Source of the DNA: Planctomycetota bacterium
GTDB taxonomy: Bacteria; Planctomycetota; JACQVV01
Assembly (NCBI GenBank): GCA_016209595.1
Contig: JACQVV010000311.1
Coordinates: 1 to 33,246, forward strand
Length of the DNA: 33,246 nucleotides
Direction: 5' to 3'
Below the pieces are notes generated by a model, which saw only the letters and a list, made by a program, of their open reading frames with translations, searched no databases and was not told where the DNA came from. A program made the position numbers and the translations under genes. This document shows, piece after piece, positions 1 to 9,500 of the stretch; position 1 is the stretch's first letter; the number at the start of each line of letters is the position of its first letter.

Positions 1-2
1 CG

Positions 3-2396
3 GGAGCGGGGGGAAGGGGGCCGGGAGCGGGAGCGGAGGGAAGGGAGCGCACGCGCGACCTGGAGCTCTTCCCTGGCTCTCTCGTGGCCCTGGGCCCACT
101 CCTCTGGCAGGGCGGCAGGCAGCTCCTGCCCCTCGACATCCATCCCGTACAGGCCGCAACGGACCGGGCGGACGTCTACCGCCGGATCCTCGTCCGGATC
201 GACTTCCACGGCGAGTGGCGGGACGATCCTGGCGGGCCCCAGGAACCCGAGACGATCGTGGACACCCCGGACCAGAGGCGGCTCGCGGCGGACCCCGGCG
301 CGATCAAGATCAAGGTCCGCGAGGACGGCCTCTACCGCCTCACGCGAGGCGAGCTCGCGAGCGCCGGATTCAACTTCGCCGCCGACCCGCGCGGCTACCG
401 GATCTATAACCTCGGACGGGAGATCGCGATCCGCGTGACGGGCGAGATCGACGGGGTCTTTGACGAGGGGGACGAGATCCTCTTCTACGGTCGAAAAAAC
501 CCGTGGCGGACAGCGGACAACGCCGAGGCGACCCGCCACACGGACGAGAACGTCTACTGGCTCGAGGCAGGAACCGGCCGGGGGGTCCGCATGGAGGAGG
601 ACTGGGTCCGGCCGCTTGGAGCCGCACCGGCCGTCGACCACGCGGCAACCCTCCACCTGGAGGATAACTCGACCTACTATCCGCGGCTCGCCCGCGGAGA
701 AGGCCGCGACCACTGGTTCTTCTCGGGATTCCTCTACAACACGCCCGGCGGGGACCGCGCCTCGTCGCGGGCGTCGTACCGGCCCATGACGCCATGGCTC
801 TCGCCCCTCCCCCACACGGCCCGCATCGAAGTGGCGGTCGCGGGAGTCACCGAACTTCCAGCCGATCCCGACCACCGAGTCCTGGTGGCGCTGAACGGCG
901 AGCCCGTGGGCGAGGTCCTCTGGGACGGCCGGATCGCCGCGAAGGGAACGTTCGAGCTCCCGCCCGGGCTCCTCATCGCGGGGGAGAATGTGGTCGAGCT
1001 CCGGGTCCCCGCGGATCTCCCGGGCGTCTCGCAGGACTACGTCCTCGTGAACTTCGTCCGCCTGTCGTACCGCCGGCGGTTCGTGGCAGACCGGGAGAGC
1101 CTCACCTTCACTCGTGACGGGTCGGGCGAGTTCGAGGCAGCGGGTTTCTCGCCTGGCGAGGTCTTCGGCCTCGACATCTCGGCTCCCTCGCGCCCCAGGT
1201 TCCTCCGGGGCATGGCTGCCGACGGCGGCACGATCCGCTGGAATGACTCGGCTCTCGCCGGCGGGGGAAGCTACTTCCTCGCGAGGGCAGGGACCGCGCG
1301 AGGGCCGATCGCCCTCGAACGAAACGTCCCTTCGTCCTGGCGGGACCCGTCCCGGCAGGCCGACTGGATCGCGATCGCGCATCCGTCGCTCGCCTCGGGC
1401 GCGGCGTCGCTCGCCGACTACCGCCAGTCCCGGGGCCTTTCCACCGCGGTCGTCCTGGTCGACGACCTCTACGACGAGTTCACGGGCGGGATCCCGGATC
1501 CGGCGGCCATCCGGGCGTTCCTGGGCCTCGCCCTGCGTTCCTGGCAAGCGCCCGCCCCGCGTTTCGCGCTCCTCGTGGGCGACGGCTCCTTCGACCCGCA
1601 CGGATACCGCTGGCCGGGCTCGGACCTCGTGCCCGCTCCGCTCATCCAGGCCGACCATCTCTGGACCGCGAGCGACAACTGGTATGCCGCGGTCCTCGGG
1701 GACGACGAGCTCCCGGACATCGCTCTCGGCCGCATTCCCGCCAGAACGTCCGAGGAGCTCGCTGCTGCGATCGGGAAGATACTCGCCCGCGAGGAGGGCG
1801 GCCCGCCCCCGGGCCGAGAGCGCGCGACGCTCGTCTCGGATAACGACGACGCGGCGTACGACTTCTCCCGCGCGATCCGCGAGGCCGCGGGCCTCCTGCG
1901 AGCCGGGTATGACGTCGAGGAGCTTCACCTGGCGGAGCTTGGAGTCGGGAACACTCGTGCTGGGATTCGAGATGCTTTCTGGGAAGGTCGCTCCCTCATC
2001 GGCTACATGGGCCACGGAAGCGCCGCGCAGTGGGCAAACGAGAGCCTCCTCTCGGCGAGCGCACTCGCGGGCTTTCCGCCCGCGCGGCCCGTGGGGCTCG
2101 TCTTCGCGATGGGGTGCATGAACGGGATGTACCACCTCCCTCAGCTTCGCTCGTTGGGGGAGGCGATTGTCCTTTCACCCGGGCGCGGCGCCGCGTCGTT
2201 CTGGGGCTCGACCTCGCTTGCCCTGCCATCCGGGCAGGAGGAGACCATGGACGAGCTCGCGAGGATCCTGGCCGCGGGCGGCAATTCGACCCTCGGCGAG
2301 GCCCTGACGCTCGCCCAGCTCCACACGGCCACGATCGACGCCGACGTGCTGCGGACCTGGGTGCTCCTCGGCGATCCGGCCGCGCGGAGCCGCTGA
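3..2396 (+). CDS. C25 (gingipain-type) cysteine peptidase, 5'-truncated by window edge
   Basis: Peptidase family C25 proteins are exported cysteine peptidases, including gingipains and the PorU sortase of type IX secretion. The first start codon is GTG at 84, but the frame has no stop back to base 3 and the upstream codons read like the same protein, so the signal peptide and true start lie outside the window. Numbering from 84, the catalytic dyad is visible: His644 in GYMGHGS (codon at 2013) and Cys678 in FAMGCMNG (codon at 2115). The 34-residue spacing is close to that of gingipains. The first 170 residues resemble the propeptide/beta region that precedes the fold. The protein ends at WVLLGDPA, directly after the peptidase domain, with no T9SS-type C-terminal sorting domain. 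Family is confident; substrate and export route are unknown. Confidence 0.85.
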   Translation, partial: GAGGRGPGAGAEGRERTRDLELFPGSLVALGPLLWQGGRQLLPLDIHPVQAATDRADVYRRILVRIDFHGEWRDDPGGPQEPETIVDTPDQRRLAADPGAIKIKVREDGLYRLTRGELASAGFNFAADPRGYRIYNLGREIAIRVTGEIDGVFDEGDEILFYGRKNPWRTADNAEATRHTDENVYWLEAGTGRGVRMEEDWVRPLGAAPAVDHAATLHLEDNSTYYPRLARGEGRDHWFFSGFLYNTPGGDRASSRASYRPMTPWLSPLPHTARIEVAVAGVTELPADPDHRVLVALNGEPVGEVLWDGRIAAKGTFELPPGLLIAGENVVELRVPADLPGVSQDYVLVNFVRLSYRRRFVADRESLTFTRDGSGEFEAAGFSPGEVFGLDISAPSRPRFLRGMAADGGTIRWNDSALAGGGSYFLARAGTARGPIALERNVPSSWRDPSRQADWIAIAHPSLASGAASLADYRQSRGLSTAVVLVDDLYDEFTGGIPDPAAIRAFLGLALRSWQAPAPRFALLVGDGSFDPHGYRWPGSDLVPAPLIQADHLWTASDNWYAAVLGDDELPDIALGRIPARTSEELAAAIGKILAREEGGPPPGRERATLVSDNDDAAYDFSRAIREAAGLLRAGYDVEELHLAELGVGNTRAGIRDAFWEGRSLIGYMGHGSAAQWANESLLSASALAGFPPARPVGLVFAMGCMNGMYHLPQLRSLGEAIVLSPGRGAASFWGSTSLALPSGQEETMDELARILAAGGNSTLGEALTLAQLHTATIDADVLRTWVLLGDPAARSR

Positions 2397-2461
2397 GGCG
2401 AGCTCGCCGGCGCCAGATGCCAGCCGCGCGGTTCCTGGCCTGCATGAGGTAAACTGCCATC

Positions 2462-2731
2462 GTGGTGCAGACCATCGTCACGCGCAAGCGTTTCACGATC
2501 GAGGAGGGCGGCAACGTGGGGATTGGGACGACCATCCCCAACCCCACGCAGATGCTCCACCTCACGCGCGGGAACCACGTGGCGCTCCGGTTCGCGGCGA
2601 CGGGGGTCGCGGGGGGGGCGGCACCCGGGAACGCGTATGATCTCAACGCAGCGAAAGAACTCCTCGAAATCGTCAGGGCGCAGGCAGAGTCGATCGAGGA
2701 ACTCCGGCGCCGAATGGAGGATAGGCCATGA
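2462..2731 (+). CDS. small GIGTT-motif / coiled-coil protein, possibly a deletion remnant
   Basis: This 89-residue ORF starts at GTG 2462, with a weak GAGG 12 bases upstream, and its TGA overlaps the ATG of the WD40 gene (ATGA). That overlap suggests translational coupling. Residues 16-35 carry a GNVGIGTT..NPTQMLHL segment, a signature that normally precedes the body of long tail-fibre or adhesin-like proteins. Residues 65-88 (KELLEIVRAQAESIEELRRR) form a short coiled coil like the one that follows an S74 intramolecular chaperone domain. The part that would normally lie between them is absent, so it looks like the two ends of a larger gene joined together. It could instead be a genuine small oligomerising protein. 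Function unknown. Confidence 0.5.
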   Translation: MVQTIVTRKRFTIEEGGNVGIGTTIPNPTQMLHLTRGNHVALRFAATGVAGGAAPGNAYDLNAAKELLEIVRAQAESIEELRRRMEDRP

Positions 2732-3690
2732 CCGTCCGCGTCGCGCTTCGTCTTCTCCCGCTTCTCCTCCTCTCCGCCGCGCTCTCCGAGGCCCAGTCGC
2801 CGGCCAGCTCCCGTGTCATCGATGGCCACCGGGAAGGCGTAACCTCGGTCGCCTTCCATCCCGACGGGACACTCCTGGCCTCGGGCGGGAAGGACGGTGT
2901 CCTTCGCCTCTTGGACGCAGACACGGGAGGCACGAAGCTCGGCATCGATCCCGCGCATTCGGACGCCATCAACTCGGTTGCCTTCTCCCCGGCAGGCGAC
3001 CTGGTGGCCTCGGCTGGCTCCGACCGGAAGGTGCAAGTCTGGGAGGTTTCGACAGGCAAGGCCGTCTCGGTCTTCTCACGGCACACCGACGTCGTGGAGG
3101 AGGTGGTCTTCTCCCCCCGCGGGGACCTCGTGGCCTCCGCGAGCCAAGACAAGACTGTCCGGCTCTGGGAACCACGCACGGGCCGAGAGCTCGCCAGGCT
3201 AGAAGGCCATGCGAAGAAAGTCGAGGCCGTCCAATTCTCCCCCGATGGAGCGACTCTCGCCTCCTCCGGCAAGGACGGCCTCGTGATCCTCTGGGACGTT
3301 CCGAGCGGGGGACGGCGTCGTATCCTCGAAGGAGGAACGGAGTCCGTCCGGACGATCGCCATCAGCCCGGACGGGACATGGCTTGCCGTGGGGCGAAAGG
3401 ACGGTGTAGTCCGGGTCTTGAACATTCATGAGGGAACCGAGGCATGGAGCCGACAGGCGCACGAGGGGGGAGTCGAATCGGTTGACTTCGCTCCAGGCGG
3501 CGAAACCCTCGCTTCGGGAGGGCATGACGGCGTCGTCTGGCTCCTGCGGGCGGCGACCGGGGAACCGCTCGGCGTTCTCGAGGGGCACACGGGCGCGGTC
3601 ACGACCGTCGACTTCGACTCGAGGGGGCGGCGCCTCGCTTCGGGCTCGGAGGATGGGAAGATCCGGATCTGGGACCTCTCCGACCGCTGA
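2728..3690 (+). CDS. exported seven-bladed WD40 repeat protein
   Basis: The 320-residue product has a signal peptide (hydrophobic core at residues 6-19, likely cleavage after SEA at 22) followed almost entirely by WD40 repeats. Seven repeats can be counted, each with the pattern GH...V..V.FSP.G..LAS...D..V.LWD, from VIDGHREGVTSVAF to GKIRIWDLSDR at the C-terminus. Seven blades make one closed propeller with no extra domain, so it is probably a protein-interaction scaffold outside the cytoplasmic membrane. It overlaps the preceding small ORF by four bases and is followed by a separate promoter for the kinase gene. Blade 5 (GGTESVRTIAISPDG) and blade 6 are the most divergent. The partner is unknown. 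Confidence 0.85.
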   Translation: MTVRVALRLLPLLLLSAALSEAQSPASSRVIDGHREGVTSVAFHPDGTLLASGGKDGVLRLLDADTGGTKLGIDPAHSDAINSVAFSPAGDLVASAGSDRKVQVWEVSTGKAVSVFSRHTDVVEEVVFSPRGDLVASASQDKTVRLWEPRTGRELARLEGHAKKVEAVQFSPDGATLASSGKDGLVILWDVPSGGRRRILEGGTESVRTIAISPDGTWLAVGRKDGVVRVLNIHEGTEAWSRQAHEGGVESVDFAPGGETLASGGHDGVVWLLRAATGEPLGVLEGHTGAVTTVDFDSRGRRLASGSEDGKIRIWDLSDR

Positions 3691-3722
3691 GCGCGATGGC
3701 GCGCTCTCTGCACGAACCGCAC

Positions 3723-3751
3723 TTGCCGCAGCGCGCCGGGCCGCGTACGAT
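3723..3751 (+). promoter_or_regulatory. sigma-70-type promoter for kinase 1
   Basis: TTGCCG at 3723-3728, a 17-base spacer, then TACGAT at 3746-3751. Transcription would start near 3758, leaving about 38 bases before the GTG at 3796. Spacing is ideal and the boxes match the pattern seen upstream of rimB and the TPR gene. Confidence 0.5.
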
Positions 3752-3795
3752 GGCGGTGTGGTGGCGTTTTTGGGCCCGTTCTCGGTGGTCGTGCA

Positions 3796-6318
3796 GTGAG
3801 CGCGGGGGCTGAGGACCTCGTCGCGATCCTCGTCCGGCATCGTGTGGTAGAGCCGAGCGACATCGCGCGGGTCCTCCAGCTCTGGTCCAAGGGGCCCCTG
3901 GATCGACGGCGCTCCCTGTTGGACATCCTTGCCGACGAGGCTGGGGTATCGCGCCACGAAATCGACGGACTCCTGGAGCGGACGGGAGGGCGCCTCGCCG
4001 GCTGCCCGAGGTGTGAGCGGCTCTTCGTCGTACGGTCCGCCGGAACCCCCCACCGTTGCGAGGCATGCGGGATCGACTGCCGGTGGCTCGACTCTCCAGC
4101 CGATGCTACGACCCGGAGCGAGCAGGGCACGGCACCGGCAGGCAAGCGATACTCCAAGGTGCGCCTCCTCGGGAGCGGAGGCATGGGGGAGGTCTACCTG
4201 GCGCGCGATTTGCTCTTTAACCGAGAGGTGGCCCTGAAGACGCTGCGACTCGACCGCGCCGGGAAGGCCATCGACCTCCAGCGCTTCGAGAGGGAGGCAA
4301 CTCTCCTGGCCCGCCTCCAGCATCCGAATGTAGTCACCGTCTTCGATCTGGATCTTTCGGCCGATCCTCCGTACATCGTCATGGAGTACGTCGAAGGGGA
4401 GACCTTCGAGTCGTTCCTCTCCGGGGCCTTCGAGCGCCGCGCCGCCGTGAGAATCCTCGCCCAGGCGACTCGGGGGGTGGCGGCGGCCCACGAAAAGGGG
4501 ATCGTCCACCGGGACCTCAAGCCGGCCAACATCCTGGTCGGCTCGCACGGCGCGGTCAAGGTGACCGACTTCGGCCTGGCCAGGGAGACGGCCTCAGAGA
4601 CGCAGATCACGCAGGCCCCCACCCGGCTTGGCACCCCTGCCTACATGGCGCCCGAGCAGCTCGACCCCGCCCTCGGTTCTGTCGGTCCCGCCACGGACGT
4701 CTACGCAATGGGCATCATCCTCCACCGGATCCTCTACCGGCGTTTTCCCTACGACGAAAAATCCTTGGCCGCGGTTCACCGATTCGCCTTCTCGCCCGAC
4801 GACGCTCTCCCCGTGCCGGCAGGCAACACGGGGCTCGACCGAGTGTGCTTCCGGGCGCTCCGGCGCGACCCTTCGAAGCGCTACCCGGCCGCGAGCGATT
4901 TCCTCGCAGACATGACCACCGCGAGGGGCGTGTCCTCGGTGCGCTTCCGTCCTTCCTTCTCGCGCAACCGCTGGTGGCTCCCGGCGGGGATCGCCCTTCT
5001 GGCCCTCGTCCTGTCCGTCACGGCGGCGGCGATCCGGTCGTCGCCGTCAGGAGAAGACGCCGGAGGCCGTGCCGGAGTCGAATCGGACGACCCGCAAGTC
5101 GCGGAACCGGGGGGCACGCCAGTCGACCCGGCGCTTGCTGCTCCCGCCGTGACGTTGTCCGAGCCGGCCGTCCTCTGGCGGCGGGGCCACGGACTCGAGG
5201 GGGCTTGCTCCATCGTGGGACCGTCGAACGGCAAGGTCGTTCTGGCCGGTCGCGGACCGGATGAGGCCCTCGCGCTGGCCGCGTTCGATGCGGACAGCGG
5301 TGACCGATGCTGGATGAGGTCAGGGCAGGATCTCGATGAAGCTCTCGGTGGCAGGGTTCTCCAGTGCCGTGTCCTCGACGAATTTGTCCTGGCCATCGGA
5401 GCCGCGGACGCGCTCGGCATCGAGATCGCGACGGGAGAAGTCCTCTGGAGGCTCTCGGACCATCTCCCGGCGGCCGAGGGCGGCTCAGCGGCCCCGCCGC
5501 GTGTCTACACGACGCGGGAGTCGATCCTGCTCGGCCACCCGCGAAGCGGCTGGGTGGGCTACCGCAGAGGAGGGCATTTCTTCGCCCGCACGGAGCCCCC
5601 TATCCGAGCGAGTCGACCCGTTGCCTTTCAGCAAATGAATAGCGTCGTGGCCATGGCCACGGTGACCGGAGGACTCGTCATTGCGGATTCTGCCGACGCG
5701 TCACGACACTGGGAATCTTCCGGACGCTCTCTGGAACGGTACGAGGACGTCGAAGTGGACCTCGATGCGAGAGGAAACCTCGCCGCGCTCCGCGTCGCAC
5801 AGGAACTGGGCGTGGCCGACTGGCAGGAGAAGCGCTGGCTTTTCCAGCGGACCGTTCCCATGGGGGCCCGTCTCCTGGGGCTAGACAGCGAGGCGGTCTG
5901 TCTCTCGGTTCCGGCGAGGGAGGGATTGGCGCTCCTTTGCCTCTCTTGCGCGAGCGGGGAGGAACTCATCTCCCGGGAGGGACTGGAGGGATGGCTCCTT
6001 TCGAGCAAGGACCGCCTCCACGCGGCGTTCCGGGACGGCGACGCAATCCTCGTCCAAGAGTTCTCGTCCGGCCGGCCCCAGGGGCACCCGTGGAGAAGCG
6101 CCGGACAGGAGAAGTTCCGGAGCCTGACGGATCTGAGAGAAGACGGGATCGCCATCCAGGTGGGGAACCGGCTCCTCGGGCTCGATCCGGATGCCCGGGA
6201 GCCGCGCTGGATCTACCAACCGATCGAGTACCCCACCGGCGCGCTTGCGGCCGCCGGGCCGGGCCGAGTCGTCCTTCTCGATGGAGCGCGGATGGTGATG
6301 CTCGATATCGCTCGTTGA
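3796..6318 (+). CDS. membrane Ser/Thr protein kinase with zinc ribbon and PQQ-like exterior
   Basis: An 840-residue one-pass receptor-like kinase. Residues 1-65 are a helical module (LLDILADEAGVSRHEIDGLL) of a type often found ahead of kinases in this kind of genome. Residues 70-95 form a zinc ribbon with CxxC pairs at 70/73 and 88/91. The kinase domain spans about 120-380: glycine loop GSGGMGEV, Lys148 in VALK, Glu167, catalytic HRD (Asp240) with Asn245, DFG (Asp258) and GTPAYMAPEQ, so all catalytic residues are present. A membrane helix lies at about 393-413. The remaining 400 residues, presumably outside the membrane, are PQQ-like beta-propeller repeats (LAAFDADSGDRCW, GIEIATGEVLWRL). No PEGA domain is present, unlike the next two kinases. 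Start GTG lacks a clear ribosome site but follows a good promoter. Confidence 0.88.
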   Translation: MSAGAEDLVAILVRHRVVEPSDIARVLQLWSKGPLDRRRSLLDILADEAGVSRHEIDGLLERTGGRLAGCPRCERLFVVRSAGTPHRCEACGIDCRWLDSPADATTRSEQGTAPAGKRYSKVRLLGSGGMGEVYLARDLLFNREVALKTLRLDRAGKAIDLQRFEREATLLARLQHPNVVTVFDLDLSADPPYIVMEYVEGETFESFLSGAFERRAAVRILAQATRGVAAAHEKGIVHRDLKPANILVGSHGAVKVTDFGLARETASETQITQAPTRLGTPAYMAPEQLDPALGSVGPATDVYAMGIILHRILYRRFPYDEKSLAAVHRFAFSPDDALPVPAGNTGLDRVCFRALRRDPSKRYPAASDFLADMTTARGVSSVRFRPSFSRNRWWLPAGIALLALVLSVTAAAIRSSPSGEDAGGRAGVESDDPQVAEPGGTPVDPALAAPAVTLSEPAVLWRRGHGLEGACSIVGPSNGKVVLAGRGPDEALALAAFDADSGDRCWMRSGQDLDEALGGRVLQCRVLDEFVLAIGAADALGIEIATGEVLWRLSDHLPAAEGGSAAPPRVYTTRESILLGHPRSGWVGYRRGGHFFARTEPPIRASRPVAFQQMNSVVAMATVTGGLVIADSADASRHWESSGRSLERYEDVEVDLDARGNLAALRVAQELGVADWQEKRWLFQRTVPMGARLLGLDSEAVCLSVPAREGLALLCLSCASGEELISREGLEGWLLSSKDRLHAAFRDGDAILVQEFSSGRPQGHPWRSAGQEKFRSLTDLREDGIAIQVGNRLLGLDPDAREPRWIYQPIEYPTGALAAAGPGRVVLLDGARMVMLDIAR

Positions 6319-6370
6319 GTACCGTTGGCCCCCTCTGGATCCCGTAGTCGCCGAAGTCGCTGAGCTCCCT

Positions 6371-6389
6371 CCCTTCGCCGTGCGAAGGG
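6371..6389. other. hairpin between kinase 1 and kinase 2
   Basis: Perfect 8-bp inverted repeat CCCTTCGC / GCGAAGGG with a 3-base loop, 53 bases after the kinase 1 stop. It could end the kinase 1 transcript, but no T run follows. The rest of the 227-base gap holds a possible -10 box TAGACT at 6503-6508 without a convincing -35. Confidence 0.4.
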
Positions 6390-6545
6390 TCGGCGGATGG
6401 GCCGGACGCGCTCGAGAGAATCTCGGTCGAGTCGCCCGGTCCCGGCGGGGAGCGGGATCTTTCAAGGTCGGTTATCGGTTCTCGGTGGCCGCCGGCAAAT
6501 TGTAGACTGCCCGCTGCGGCCTTTGAGATCGACAACCTGGAGCTC

Positions 6546-9500
6546 GTGACCGACGTGCCCGGCCGAGAAGACGACAAGACCCTGGGCCACTGGGAGATTC
6601 CCGACCAGACGACGCGGGCGGTCCCGGGCCAGCCCACGAGGTTCGGCGAGTACCGGATCCTGGAAGAACTGGGCCGGGGCGGGATGGGCGTCGTGTACCT
6701 GGCGGTCCAGGAGCCGCTCGGCCGCCGGGTTGCGCTGAAGATCCTTCGGCTCGCGGCGGCGCCCACGCCTCAGGCGGCGGCGAGGTTCCTCCGCGAGGTG
6801 AGCCTCCAGGCTTCCCTCTCCCACGAAAACCTCGTCGCGGTCTACGGCATGGGCGAGGAGCAGGGCTGCCTCTACTACGCCATGGAATATGTGGAGGGGG
6901 AGAGCCTCCGGGAGGGGATCGCGCGTGGCCCCCTCGCGCCGCGGGACGCGGCGAGGATCGCGAGGGACGTCGCCCGGGGCCTTGAGCGCGCGCACGCCGC
7001 GGGCATCGTCCATCGCGACGTCAAGCCGGGGAACATCCTCCTCGACTCCCAGGGACGGCCCCGCCTCGCCGACTTCGGTCTCGCCTGGGGGACGGGCATG
7101 GAGAGCCTGACGATGTCGGGCGCACTCCTCGGGACGCCCGCCTACATGAGCCCCGAACAGGCCGGGAGGAGGGGCCGGGTCGGGCCCGCGAGTGACATCT
7201 ACTCGCTCGGGGCGGTGCTCTACCACGCCCTCACGGGGTGCCGGCCGGTCTCCGACCACCTCGATACGGATGTCGTGCTCGGCCGCGTGATGTTCCTGGA
7301 TCCCCCGCCCGCCCGCGTCCTGGACCCTCGGGTTCCCCGCGATCTGGAGGTCGTCGTGGGGCACGCCATGCAGAAGGAACCGGCGCGCCGCTACCGGACG
7401 GCGGGGGAATTCGCCGAGGATCTCGAGCGGTTCCTTCGAGGCGAGGCGATCCTCGCCCGCCCCCCGGGTCTCGCCGCCCGGGCCGTCTCGAGGATTAGGC
7501 GACACAGGAAAATGGCCGCCGCGGCCGGCACGACGCTTGTTCTCTCTCTCGCCCTGGCAGTCTGGTGGCTCACCCGTCCGGGCTACCTGACGCTCGCGGT
7601 GGAGCCCGGCGACGCGCGCGTGACGATCGATGGAGCCGGAGAGACGATCCTCTCTTCCAGCGTCCGGGGTGTCGCCCTGCCTGCCGGCCCGCACGCCGTC
7701 CGCGTGGAACGCCAGGGCTACGAGCCGTTCGAGATGAGGTGCGTCCTCTACCGCACCGAGACCTCGACCTATCCGGTCAACCTGGAGCGGATCCGGCAGT
7801 CGGTCACGCTCGGCACGAATCCGCCCGACTGTCGCGTGGTCTTCCGCGGGGAGCTTTCCGAGCCCTTCCGCCGGCTCTCTCCTCTGGACGGCGAGTGGAT
7901 CGCCACGGATTCCTACGAGGTGACGGTCGAGCGCTCCGGACACTACCGGCGAAGGCTCGAGCTCGCGATCGGTCCCGGCGAGCCGGTCGTGGCGCACGTC
8001 TTCCTGCCGTCCGCCCTCCTGTGGTCGGCGCGGCTCGCGCGCGCGCGCCTGGGCAATCCCGGACAGGGCTGCGCGCGCCTCGTGGCCGCCCCCGCGGGGA
8101 AGGCAGGACCGGCGCTCGCCGCCTGCACGCCGGGCGGGAAGGTCTACGTCCTTTCCGCCGCGAGCGGCGCGGTTGGTGCCCTCCCCACCTCGACGGGCGA
8201 CTCGCCAGAGCCCGTTCTCGCCGACGTGGACGCGGACGGCATCCAGGAGCTCCTCGTCGCCGACCGGGAAGGGAAGGTCGAGCTCCTGCGCTGGCCTGGG
8301 GGGGAGCTCGTGTGGACTCACGTCCCCTCGGACGCGGGAGAGCGCGAGCCCCCGCTCGTCTACTGGCCGCCGGCGGGCGCGGCGGGTCCTGAGTGCTGGG
8401 TTCTCCGCGCCCAGGGGATCGAAGCGGTCGATGCGAGGAGCGGCGAACTCGCCTGGAGCGCGGTTCTGGGAGAGCTTGGGCAGCTCGTCCCGATCGAGGA
8501 CTCGGGGCCAGACGGGAGGCTCTACGCGCGGCAGCTCGTCGATTCCCTGGTCGTGTGCGCCGCGCCCGCGCAGGTGCTCGCACGGCTGGAGACGCCACGC
8601 CCCGCGCGAGGACCCGAAACGCTTGCGGCGGCGGATCTCGACGGCGACGGTTCGCGCGAGCTCGTCGCGGCCTATGAGGACGGGACCGTCCGCGCCTACC
8701 GGGTCCGCCCGCTCGAGATCCTCTGGTCCGCGGCGGCGGGCGCGGGGGCGCGGATTGCGATCCTTCCCGCGGGATCTCGCCGAGGCGCGCTCGTCGTGGC
8801 GGCCGATGAAGACGGCCGGCTCCGCGTCTGGGATGGTGCCGGCCTCCCCCTGGCTGAGCGGGATCTCCCCGCGCCGCCGGCGACCCGGCTCCTCCTCGCC
8901 GACATGGACGCGGACGGCCGGCGCGATCTCGTCTACGCCTCCAGGGAGGCTGCCCATGTTCTGGAACTCCCCGCCGGGCGCACCAAGGCCGAGGTGCCCC
9001 TCGAACGGCCGCCCGGCGTGGATCCGCTCCTCGCCGACCTCGACGGGGACGGCCTCCTCGACATCGTCCTCTCGCTCGCGGACGGTTCCGTGCGCGCGAT
9101 CCCGGGGGCGAAGGTGCTTTGGGAGCAGGCGACCGGCCACGCGATCCGCCGTCCGCCGGCGCTGGCCGACTTGAATGGAGACGGCAAGCCGGAAGTGGTG
9201 CTCACGTCTCTGGACAAGTACGCCTACGCGATCGACGGACGATCCGGTCGCATCCTCTGGCGCGCGGACCTCGGGAACCAGGCGGCGACCACGCCCGCGA
9301 TCGTGGGCGGCGATGTCGTGGCCGCGTCCTGGGAAGGGATCGCCAGGAGGCTCGGCGGCCTCACGGGCGAGGTCATGTGGATCTACGCGCCACGAGCGCA
9401 AGGATGGGCGGTGCACTTCCACGCCTCGCCGTCGGCGGCCGACGTGGACGGAGACGGCACCCTGGAGGTCCTGCTCGCCGACTGGCGCGACGATCCCACG

